From NCBI GenBank assembly GCA_963544155.1, contig CAUUDW010000003.1, forward strand, positions 1-64,000: DNA of 64,000 bases, given 5' to 3'. The stretch comes from Nanoperiomorbus sp963544155 (lineage in GTDB: Bacteria > Patescibacteriota > Saccharimonadia > Saccharimonadales > Saccharimonadaceae). Below are positions 9,174-16,322 of this stretch, piece after piece (positions within the stretch are counted from its first letter, which is position 1; each line of letters begins with the position of its first letter). The position numbers and the translations under genes were made by a program. The notes below the pieces were generated by a model. It worked only from the letters and a program-made list of their open reading frames with translations. It ran no database searches and was not told the DNA's origin.

Positions 9174-11654
9174 ATGGGGAAGATTAGACGATTGTTGGAT
9201 TATTTTGCGCCGCAGCACTATCAATTGCAATTGAACATAGAGCCGGAGCAGTCACGCTTCAGTGGACAAGTCACCGTAACAGGAGAGACTGTCGGTAATC
9301 AGGCCAGACTACACAGTAAAGATCTGGATATCTTATCGGTCAAAACGGAGCGAAACGATAGTCCCGACTGGCGATTAAGTGAAGACGAGCTTATCATTGA
9401 CGACACCGCCAATGAGATTACCGTCCAGTTTCAAGGACGGCTTAGCGATACAGCCATGAATGGGCTGTATCTCTGTAAATATCGTCAGGACGGGCATACT
9501 TGCCGCTTGTTTGCCACTCAGTTTGAGTCACACTATGCCAGAAAATGCTTTCCCTGTGTTGATGAGCCGTCAGCCAAAGCTACCTTTGACTTATCCATTA
9601 CCGTTAACAGTCCCGACGTGCAGACTGTCCTGTCCAACATGCCCGGCGAACAGGTCAACCATACCTGGCGTTTTCAGACTACACCCAAGATGTCGACTTA
9701 TTTGCTGGCTTTTGTCGGTGGTAACTTTGTCAGTAAATCCGACCGGACTAAGCGAGGCGTCAAAGTCAATGTCTATGCTACCCAGGCTCAACCGACCGGA
9801 TTGCTGGACTACGCCTTAGATACAGCCGTCAAGTCGGTTGAATTTTACGAGGACTATTTCGGAATCGACTATCCTCTACCCAAACTGGATAACGTAGCAC
9901 TACCCGACTTCTCTGCCGGAGCGATGGAGAATTGGGGGCTGATCACTTATCGAGAGTCAGCGATGCTGGCAGACAATAACTCCGCCGTAGACACCCGAGA
10001 GTCCGTCGCCATCACTATCACTCACGAGATCGCCCACCAATGGTTCGGTAATTTAGTAACGATGGCGTGGTGGGATGATCTCTGGCTCAACGAAAGCTTC
10101 GCCAGTTTGATGGAGCATATTGTAACCGACCGGCTACACCCTGAGTATCACGTCATGGATGACTTCCAGGCTAGCGATGTCTTTTACGCTCTGACCCGAG
10201 ACTCTCTCGCCGGTGTCCAAGCCGTCCGGCAGACGGTCGGCTCGCCTGACGAGATCGCCACCTTATTTGACGGAGCGATCGTCTATATTAAGGGAGAGAG
10301 ACTGATGAAGATGCTCCGTCGATTGATCGGCGAAGAGCAGTTCCGTCGAGCCCTCAGACACTACTTTACCAAGCACAAGTATGGCAACACTGTTGCCGAC
10401 GACCTGTGGCAAGCAATGTCTGAGGTTAGTAAACTGGATATCGCTCAGCTGATGAAGTCGTGGCTGACTGAGCCGGGCTACCCGATTATCACCGCCGACT
10501 TAATTGAGCCAAAGAGGCTCCGACTAAAACAGGCTCCCTTGTACGCCGACTCACCCGTTGAGACTCGCCCCGTACCCCTATTTTGCAATCTGCCGGACGT
10601 GCCTAAGTTAATGACCGAACCGGAAATCGTTCTGGATGCACCGACTGATCAAACAATTCAGCTCAATGTCGGTGGCGACGGTCACTATCTGACCGAATAC
10701 GATGATCAGCTCTTCACCGGGCTACGCCGACGATTTAGCAACATTGGTACTATCGACAAGATTGAGCTTCTCCAAGAATCATTCTTCCTATCTCAGCTCG
10801 GTCGTCGCGACATCAGCCAACAATTAGATCTGCTAAGCGAGGCCGGACACGAGACTAATCAAGCGATAATCGGTAAGGTGGCCGGGCTGACTGCCGGGCT
10901 GGATCGATTGGTTGACCTAAATTCAGACGAACAAGCCGCGCTGAGACAATTCGTCTCCGGTTTATTCAAAGGTCAATTTACCCGTATCTTCCAAGGCCGT
11001 ACAGACGATATTAATGACACTAAGGCTCGACCCATCGTCTTGTCCAGACTGGTCTATGCCCGGGATGAACAGGCGATCGCCTACTGCGACGATCTCTACC
11101 AACAGCACACTGCGGATATCAGTCAAATCGACAGCAACCTCCGATCAGTCGTTCTCTCCGCCGAGGTCAGACTAGCTCGACCGGGCGTTTTTGATCAGCT
11201 ATGGGAGCTCTATCTCTCGGTCCAAGATGTCGAATTGCGTCTGGACATCTGTAGTGCTTTAACCGCAACTACTGACCTCAGTCAAGCTGATAAGCTACTG
11301 ACCGGCTCAACTGTAACCACGCTGATCCGGCCACAAGATAATTACTATTTCATCAGCGGATTAATGGCCAACCGATATACCCGTTCGACCGCCTGGCACT
11401 GGATCAGACATAATTGGTCATGGATTGAGGAAGTCTTCGGTGGCGATATGAATTACGACAGTTACGTCCAAGTCGCTGGGCATCATCTCAGTACCGATGA
11501 TCAGCTAGTTGAATACGATAATTTCTTTAGAAGCATCAATGCTCCGGCGCTCAGTCGCACTATCAAGCTGGGTCACAACGATATAGTTCAGCGTCTCAGC
11601 TGGATCAAACGTAATCAGCCCATCCTAACGGATTTTCTCCGGCAAAGATTATAG
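9174..11654 (+). CDS. M1 family zinc aminopeptidase
   Basis: A cytoplasmic metallo-aminopeptidase that removes N-terminal residues from peptides, plausibly supplying amino acids. The 826 residues show the M1 fold in order: N-terminal beta domain, substrate-binding GAMENWG (around residue 255), zinc site HEIAHQWFGN with the third ligand in NESFAS 18 residues later, a catalytic Tyr region, and a C-terminal ERAP1-like helical domain. There is no signal peptide. The frame is open upstream to a TTG at 9159, but those codons overlap the -10 box, so the ATG at 9174 is the likely start. The stop overlaps a hairpin terminator. Confidence 0.95.
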   Translation: MGKIRRLLDYFAPQHYQLQLNIEPEQSRFSGQVTVTGETVGNQARLHSKDLDILSVKTERNDSPDWRLSEDELIIDDTANEITVQFQGRLSDTAMNGLYLCKYRQDGHTCRLFATQFESHYARKCFPCVDEPSAKATFDLSITVNSPDVQTVLSNMPGEQVNHTWRFQTTPKMSTYLLAFVGGNFVSKSDRTKRGVKVNVYATQAQPTGLLDYALDTAVKSVEFYEDYFGIDYPLPKLDNVALPDFSAGAMENWGLITYRESAMLADNNSAVDTRESVAITITHEIAHQWFGNLVTMAWWDDLWLNESFASLMEHIVTDRLHPEYHVMDDFQASDVFYALTRDSLAGVQAVRQTVGSPDEIATLFDGAIVYIKGERLMKMLRRLIGEEQFRRALRHYFTKHKYGNTVADDLWQAMSEVSKLDIAQLMKSWLTEPGYPIITADLIEPKRLRLKQAPLYADSPVETRPVPLFCNLPDVPKLMTEPEIVLDAPTDQTIQLNVGGDGHYLTEYDDQLFTGLRRRFSNIGTIDKIELLQESFFLSQLGRRDISQQLDLLSEAGHETNQAIIGKVAGLTAGLDRLVDLNSDEQAALRQFVSGLFKGQFTRIFQGRTDDINDTKARPIVLSRLVYARDEQAIAYCDDLYQQHTADISQIDSNLRSVVLSAEVRLARPGVFDQLWELYLSVQDVELRLDICSALTATTDLSQADKLLTGSTVTTLIRPQDNYYFISGLMANRYTRSTAWHWIRHNWSWIEEVFGGDMNYDSYVQVAGHHLSTDDQLVEYDNFFRSINAPALSRTIKLGHNDIVQRLSWIKRNQPILTDFLRQRL

Positions 11655-11678
11655 CCCTCCCGTCGAAACGAGAGGGCT
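11653..11678. terminator. Hairpin between convergent genes
   Basis: AGCCCTC pairs with GAGGGCT, then a mismatch, then CGT/ACG around a CGAA loop. It lies at the stop of the aminopeptidase and faces the CYTH-like gene from the other strand. No long T-run follows on either side, so efficiency is uncertain. Confidence 0.55.
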
Positions 11679-11696
11679 TAGGGGGAGTAGACCGGC

Positions 11697-12368
11697 TTAA
11701 TCAGCTAATCTGCTCCATGGAGGTAACTTACGGTAGTGAAGGTCACCTTCCAAGTACGATGCCAGCTCCCGATAAGTGCGACCGGCTAGCGCCGCCCCTT
11801 CGACCAAGTTACAACACCGCCCCAGCAGCAGGCTGGTGCTGTCAAGCACCTCCCCAAATTTTCGCTCGGTCAAGTTCTTGAAGTTAACCGTCACCAGTCC
11901 TTTCAGATCGCCCTTGTAGACATAAGCATACGCCCGTGCCTCCTGATTAAGCTTCAACGAGCTGCCAAGCAAATGCTCGATGCGGTAGCGGTTTTTTGCC
12001 ACTCTCGGACACTGCGCTTCGCTAAGCCCGGCCGTCATCAGCCGGTACTCCAGGTCAGTCAGCGCCACCGTGGTCACACCGAAGCGCTCCACGTCGTACC
12101 TGCTCGGCTCCTTTACCACCATTAGAGCCTGGCAGGTTTTTTCATTCCGAATCAAACGATACTTGATGCGAGGTCGATCCGTCCCATCTTCTCGGGGACG
12201 ACCTACATAAATATCCTCGATTTCAGTTCGCCTCAGCCCCTTCAGACTTCTCATCAGATACTTAGTGGCTAAGAAAACCAACTCATGGCCACTGTAGTAC
12301 GCCACCGAACGACTCGCTCCGGGGACAATCCCCTTTGACCCGGCCATTGCCATCTCCACCTGTGCCAT
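11697..12368 (-). CDS. CYTH-like domain protein (uncertain)
   Basis: A 223-residue soluble protein. The order of elements resembles the CYTH/triphosphate-tunnel fold: an Arg-rich strand (RPRIKYRLIR, near residue 67), VVKEPSRYDVERF, a Lys-Arg-Tyr strand (VAKNRYRIEH near 125), and YAYVYKGDLKGLVTVNF near 150. The usual N-terminal ExExK motif is not evident, so catalysis on polyphosphate or nucleotides is not assured. A complete AGGAGG ribosome binding site sits 5 nt before the ATG. It has its own consensus promoter, which overlaps the end of the RNase HII-YraN gene. It could instead be an unrelated lineage-specific protein. Confidence 0.7.
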   Translation of the reverse strand: MAQVEMAMAGSKGIVPGASRSVAYYSGHELVFLATKYLMRSLKGLRRTEIEDIYVGRPREDGTDRPRIKYRLIRNEKTCQALMVVKEPSRYDVERFGVTTVALTDLEYRLMTAGLSEAQCPRVAKNRYRIEHLLGSSLKLNQEARAYAYVYKGDLKGLVTVNFKNLTERKFGEVLDSTSLLLGRCCNLVEGAALAGRTYRELASYLEGDLHYRKLPPWSRLAD

Positions 12369-12406
12369 CGTTACCTCCTAAGGTACGACTATGAATAGTT
12401 AGGTGA

Positions 12407-12436
12407 ATACTACAGCATCACTAGGCAAAGTGTCAA
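12407..12436 (-). promoter_or_regulatory. Promoter of the CYTH-like gene
   Basis: TTGACA (12436-12431), 18 nt, TAGTAT (12412-12407) on the minus strand. The -35 overlaps the stop codon of the upstream RNase HII-YraN gene. Confidence 0.65.
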
Positions 12437-13389
12437 ACAATAGCGACTTGGTCGTCGACTTGAGGCGGTGTACCGCTGAGTGACATCGCCATCAGCTGCG
12501 GGCTCAACCCCCGGCACTGCTGACTCCGCCACAGCAGATACATTTCTGCACCCAAGCGCATTTGGCGTAGCTTAGTGGGTGTAATAGCGTCAAGCCCTTT
12601 GCCATGCCGATCTACCTCCCGATATTTAACTTCAACGAAGTAGATCCGGTCACCTTTCTTCGCTATGATATCGACCTCACAGTACTTGGTCTGCCAATTA
12701 CGATCAACTATAGTATAGCCTTGTCGGACCAGATAATTTGCCGCTTCCGCCTCCGCCAACTGACCGGCGGTCTGAGCGGACCGACTCTTGGTCGTTATTT
12801 CCTCACCCAAGAGTTGTCGAACCGGTCGAAAGCTCAGTCGATGCACACCGGGGATAACTCCCCGATCTCGAATCGCCCGCAAGTGGTCTCTAGTGCCATA
12901 GCCCATATGTCGCTCAAAGCCATAGCCCGGGTAAAGCTCAGCTAATCGGCTCATGTAGTGGTCTCTCGCCACCTTGGCCACGATTGAGGCGGCGGAGACT
13001 GCCTGCACCTTAGCATCGGCCTTGACCAGCACAGTCGCCTCCGGGTCGTCTAATAGGTTAATATTACCATCGATTACCAGGTTATCGGCTTTATCTCTTA
13101 GTTCGGTCGGTAGCTGCTGATAAGCTAGACGAGCCGCCAGCTTTAATCCTTGAGCCATGCCGATCCGGTCAAGGCGACTAGCGTCGACCCAGCCCAGCCC
13201 AATTCCGAGCGCCCGCCCTTTGACGTAAATAGAACGCTCAAGTCGCCTCTTAGGGCTCAGCTGCTTACTGTCAGCCAGACCCTCATACACCACCCGGTTA
13301 TCCAGAGCTACCGCCCCAACAACAAGTGGTCCGGCTAGCGGACCACGCCCCACCTCGTCAATACCGATAATAATACGGCTATTTGTCAT
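12433..13389 (-). CDS. rnhB: Ribonuclease HII fused to a YraN/UPF0102 nuclease-like domain
   Basis: Residues 1-190 are RNase HII, which cleaves the RNA strand of RNA-DNA hybrids: GIDEVGRGPLAGP with the first catalytic Asp-Glu, the DGN segment, and KADAKVQAVSAASIVAKVARD. Residues 205-318 are a YraN domain of the restriction-endonuclease fold (GQLAEAEAANYLVRQGY, then EVDIIAKKGDRIYFVEVKYR with the E-x-D...E-V-K catalytic pattern). In many bacteria rplS, rnhB and yraN are consecutive separate genes, and here the last two form one frame. The start overlaps the rplS stop by 11 nt, so translation is coupled. The fusion suggests joint work on replication or repair intermediates. Confidence 0.93.
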   Translation of the reverse strand: MTNSRIIIGIDEVGRGPLAGPLVVGAVALDNRVVYEGLADSKQLSPKRRLERSIYVKGRALGIGLGWVDASRLDRIGMAQGLKLAARLAYQQLPTELRDKADNLVIDGNINLLDDPEATVLVKADAKVQAVSAASIVAKVARDHYMSRLAELYPGYGFERHMGYGTRDHLRAIRDRGVIPGVHRLSFRPVRQLLGEEITTKSRSAQTAGQLAEAEAANYLVRQGYTIVDRNWQTKYCEVDIIAKKGDRIYFVEVKYREVDRHGKGLDAITPTKLRQMRLGAEMYLLWRSQQCRGLSPQLMAMSLSGTPPQVDDQVAIV

Positions 13390-13894
13390 GGTGACGAGCA
13401 GTCACCTCAGCAGCTTTAGCCTCAAGCTCAGCTTGCTCCTTCGCCTTAGCATCAGCCTTAGCTTCTGCTGCCGCCTTAGCGGTAGCTTTTGCCTCTGCCG
13501 CCGCCTGTTTAGCCGACTCATCGTCGATGTCATTGATGCTCTTGTCAAAAGCCTTGCCGGTCAGACGTGCTGATTTGCCGAAGCGCTGGCGCAAGTAAGA
13601 TAGGTAATTGCGACGCACCTTGCTCCGCTTAACTACTTCCACCTTCTCGACTAAGGGAGAGTGGAGAAGATACGACTTCTCAACCCCCACTCCGGAAGCA
13701 ATCCGGCGCACCGTGATCCGACTGGTCAGTGAGTTCTTGCGATCCGTCCGGATCACCACCCCCTCAAACATCTGAATACGGCTCTTGTTGCCTTCCTGAA
13801 TCTTCTGATAGACTCGCACGGTGTCGCCACTGCGAACATCAACGACCGCCGGCTTCTTCTGAGCATCAGCAATCTCTTTCACTAAATCACTCAT
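13379..13894 (-). CDS. rplS: 50S ribosomal protein L19 with Ala/Lys/Glu-rich C-terminal extension
   Basis: L19 sits at the 30S-50S interface. Residues 1-115 are a standard L19: SGDTVRVYQKIQEGNKSRIQMFEGVVI, then the conserved SLLHSP-like LLHSPLVEKVEVVKRSKVRRNYLSYLR. Residues 120-171 are an extra low-complexity Ala-Lys-Glu helix-like tail not found in ordinary L19 of about 115 residues. A ribosome binding site TTAGGAG precedes the ATG, and a TAATAT -10 element lies near 13937. It leads the operon with the RNase HII-YraN gene. Confidence 0.95.
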   Translation of the reverse strand: MSDLVKEIADAQKKPAVVDVRSGDTVRVYQKIQEGNKSRIQMFEGVVIRTDRKNSLTSRITVRRIASGVGVEKSYLLHSPLVEKVEVVKRSKVRRNYLSYLRQRFGKSARLTGKAFDKSINDIDDESAKQAAAEAKATAKAAAEAKADAKAKEQAELEAKAAEVTARHHDK

Positions 13895-13980
13895 AGCACT
13901 CCTAATAACTTAGACTTAATCTCTCACATATATTACCACATATGGTCATGATGGCAAAAAGATAGCAGTAAACAGCTCTA

Positions 13981-15657
13981 CTACAGCACCCGATTGACTT
14001 CCTCCAGGGTGGTTTCGCCGGCTAGCGCCTTCAGGATGCCCTTCTGTAGCATAGTAATCATCCCGGCTCGACGAGCCGTGTTAGTGATGGCATTAGCGTT
14101 AACATCCTTGACTTCACCACTAATAAACTTAGCAATATCATCGTCAACCAGTAGCTGCTCCATCAGCACCTGACGACCTTTGTAACCAAAGGGGTTCTCC
14201 TCGGACTTACCCGGGCGCCAGAGTCGAATATGGTCTAAGTCAGGTTTATCTGTGTCGTCCGGTAAATCTGCTAGACTCTGCCTAATCCACTGCTTGGTCA
14301 TTTCATCTGGCTCATACTCTATCTTGGTAGCCGGATCCAATCGGCGGACCAGGCGCTGACCAATCACCACTCGAATAGCGCTGGTAAAGACCGGGTTGAT
14401 GCCGATCATATCAATGATCCGAGCAAAAGCCGAGCCGGCATCCTGGGCGTGAAAGGTGGCTAGGAGCAGATGTCCGGTGATGGCTGCCTGGATAGCCGTC
14501 TTAGCCGTGTCATTGTCTCTAATCTCACCGACCATCACTACATCAGGATCGAGACGAAGGATGGTCCGCACGTTATCGGCGAAAGTCTGCCCATGAGTCG
14601 TATCGACCGGGATCTGAGTGATGCCCGGGATGTCGAACTCTACCGGATCCTCCAGGGTGAGAATCTTGCGGCTGGTGTCATTAAGAGCATTAACGATGCT
14701 AAATAGCGTAGTTGATTTACCCGAGCCGGTTGGCCCAACTACCATAACCATGCCATGTGGGTGTGAGATAATCTCCTTAAACTCAACCATTTCCTTGTCG
14801 TCAAGACCTAGTACGTCAAGGCTAAGCATCTCAGAACGAAAGTTAAATAGACGGATCACGGCATCTTGACCGTACATGGTTGGCACTGTCTCAATGCGCA
14901 TATTGAGAGTGTGGTCATCCGCCTCCGCCTGGTATACTTGCCCTGACTTGTCTAATAGCTGGAATGACTTACGTAGCTCACCAATCTCCCGGACGATATG
15001 CCCCGACTGCGCCTCCATAGCGGCCGTCGACAAGTTAGCTGCACTGGCGATCGAACTGAATAAGACCCTGTACTTGTCATGCGATAGTGTCGCTACCGGG
15101 TGTAATGCCCCGTCGATCCGGAAGCGAACTCGCACCTGGTCACGCTGGTGCTCGAGATGAATATCTGATGCACCTAACTTGTCTGCTTGGAGAATTAGAT
15201 AATTTAAGATATCATCAGGTCGCACTTCGTCCAGCTCAATGCTGACTTTGTGGATGGTGTCACTATCCCCCTCTGAGCTGATCTGGACATCGTGATAGAC
15301 TACGTTCTTAGGCGGGTCATAGCGACGCATGATATTGCGAAATGACGAGTTGGAGATGACTTCATACCGGACGCTCTCAGAGTCCCGCTCCGCCTGGGCG
15401 TTGATCTCCTTCAAGCGTGATTCGGGGGTGTCCAGGGTAATGCCGTAGATAGACGGGGTGATGTAACTACCTTTAGCCAGAGGGATCATTTTGTAGCGGT
15501 ACATGTCTGAGATTTCCATCATGCCCTTGATCAGGGGGATGGTCGCTTCTTCGTTAGTCATGTCCCGGTAAGGGACGCCTAAGATCAGGGCTCGTTTAGC
15601 AGTGCTGGCTTCGTCAGCTTCCCGAAAGCGCTGTTGATGTACCGCTTCTTCATCCAT
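13981..15657 (-). CDS. pilB: Type IV pilus / type II secretion assembly ATPase (PilB/GspE family)
   Basis: A hexameric motor for pilus extension at the inner membrane. The 558 residues show the N2 domain (ILNYLILQADKLGASDIHLEH near 165), Walker A GPTGSGKSTT near 313, the Asp box, Walker B LDPDVVMVGEIRD and the His box GHLLLATFHAQDA. The zinc-binding tetracysteine of typical PilB/GspE is missing; the corresponding place near residue 490 reads RPGKSEENPFGYKGR. No other pilus genes lie in the window. It is monocistronic by position, and its TAAAAT -10 box ends 6 nt before the ATG, predicting a leaderless mRNA. Type IV pili are common in Saccharibacteria. Confidence 0.93.
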   Translation of the reverse strand: MDEEAVHQQRFREADEASTAKRALILGVPYRDMTNEEATIPLIKGMMEISDMYRYKMIPLAKGSYITPSIYGITLDTPESRLKEINAQAERDSESVRYEVISNSSFRNIMRRYDPPKNVVYHDVQISSEGDSDTIHKVSIELDEVRPDDILNYLILQADKLGASDIHLEHQRDQVRVRFRIDGALHPVATLSHDKYRVLFSSIASAANLSTAAMEAQSGHIVREIGELRKSFQLLDKSGQVYQAEADDHTLNMRIETVPTMYGQDAVIRLFNFRSEMLSLDVLGLDDKEMVEFKEIISHPHGMVMVVGPTGSGKSTTLFSIVNALNDTSRKILTLEDPVEFDIPGITQIPVDTTHGQTFADNVRTILRLDPDVVMVGEIRDNDTAKTAIQAAITGHLLLATFHAQDAGSAFARIIDMIGINPVFTSAIRVVIGQRLVRRLDPATKIEYEPDEMTKQWIRQSLADLPDDTDKPDLDHIRLWRPGKSEENPFGYKGRQVLMEQLLVDDDIAKFISGEVKDVNANAITNTARRAGMITMLQKGILKALAGETTLEEVNRVL

Positions 15658-15663
15658 GGTTAT

Positions 15664-15672
15664 ATTTTAGCA
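15664..15672 (-). promoter_or_regulatory. pilB extended -10 promoter (leaderless type)
   Basis: TGCTAAAAT on the minus strand; the hexamer is 6 nt from the pilB ATG at 15657. No matching -35 was found at 16-18 nt. Confidence 0.6.
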
Positions 15673-15777
15673 CAAGCATTTACCGGCTTCCGTTCTATCT
15701 CTTTGCCCACATCATTGTCTTTCGCTGTTCACCCGACTAGCCCTGATCCCAAACTACTCATTGCTAAATCCCTCACT

Positions 15778-15878
15778 CTTCGTCTCGTCATCATTTCCTT
15801 CAGACCCGCCTGGCTGGCTCGTGCACTGCTGAGCTTCAAGCGTGCACAGTCTTCAGGAAATGACTGACGCAGACGAAG
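15778..15878 (-). ncRNA. Structured element C: inverse, shortened relative of elements A and B
   Basis: A 21-bp stem with two single-base bulges (15778-15798 with 15856-15878) encloses 57 nt. Read on the minus strand, the loop opens with TGAAGACT and ends with GGTCTGAA, which pair with a tandem G-A/A-G step. It also contains TGCACG. Elements A and B, on the plus strand, share GAAG(A/G)CTGT, TGCACG and CTGA at the equivalent places. Expression is not shown by sequence alone, so it could be an RNA or a palindromic DNA repeat. Confidence 0.45.
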
Positions 15879-15919
15879 GACGAAAGACACCCTTAGCGTG
15901 GCAAGGGGTGATGTACGTA

Positions 15920-16027
15920 AGAGCAGGGCGATATGGTTGACGAAGACTGTTGATATAACAGCTAGGTAGCAATTGCACGTGGTGTCTTATGCGTCGCCAG
16001 GTCTGAGGAGACCATACGCCCTGCTCT
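15920..16027 (+). ncRNA. Structured element A (candidate RNA)
   Basis: An 11-bp perfect outer stem (AGAGCAGGGCG with CGCCCTGCTCT), one bulged A, then TATGGT/ACCATA closes an 80-nt domain at 15935-16014. Just inside, TGACGAA faces TGAGGAG and can form two tandem sheared G-A/A-G steps around a C-G pair, then GACT pairs with GGTC. The whole is 108 nt. Element B has the same architecture with different outer-stem bases. No gene overlaps it. Strand assignment is a guess. Confidence 0.5.
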
Positions 16028-16117
16028 GAGCTACGAGGCTTAATCTTGTTAATATGCCTGTAATTTCCCCAGTCTCATTCCTTGACCTAACCTCAATTAA
16101 AGTAAGTATTCCCGGGT

Positions 16118-16227
16118 ACGAGTAGTACAGTGTGGTTGACGAAGGCTGTTGATACATCAGTAAGCTATCCAGTGCACGTGGTAGTTTATACGGTGTCAAG
16201 CCTGAGGAGACCACCTGTACTACTCGT
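16118..16227 (+). ncRNA. Structured element B (candidate RNA)
   Basis: A 13-bp perfect outer stem (ACGAGTAGTACAG with CTGTACTACTCGT), a bulged T in the same place as the bulge of A, then GTGGT/ACCAC closes an 80-nt domain at 16134-16213 that I count as identical to A at 62 of 80 positions. The inner helix GAC/GTC of A becomes GGC/GCC here, a compensatory change. A weak promoter candidate (TTGACC at 16082) lies upstream. Total 110 nt. Confidence 0.5.
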
Positions 16228-16322
16228 GCGTCAAAGAGCTATATGTAAGGGAAATTACAGACTTCGTCCTGAGCCATAGGTCTGAATATGACTAGCCCTC
16301 TTTTCCCACCAGGGACTGCGTA

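Larger units (their letters stand above)
15735..16299. repeat. Non-coding island bounded by a 10-bp direct repeat
   Basis: GACTAGCCCT occurs at 15735-15744 and 16290-16299 and brackets elements C, A and B. Inside, a 12-bp inverted repeat (CTGTAATTTCCC 16058-16069, GGGAAATTACAG 16249-16260) encloses element B, and a small hairpin lies at 15888-15910. I see no convincing open reading frame. The direct repeats could be a target duplication or chance. Confidence 0.45.

Noticed and set aside
15634..15867. Plus-strand frame of 77 codons at the pilB start
   Set aside because: It overlaps the pilB promoter and element C and has no ribosome binding site.
15987..16214. Minus-strand frame of 75 codons in the hairpin island
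   Set aside because: It crosses both structured elements, has no homology marks and no promoter; stem pairing explains the sequence better.
15735..16299. CRISPR array, integron attC site or hammerhead ribozyme for the hairpin island
   Set aside because: There are only two direct copies with diverged interiors, no regular spacers, no RYYYAAC/GTTRRRY pair, and no CUGANGA/GAAA core.
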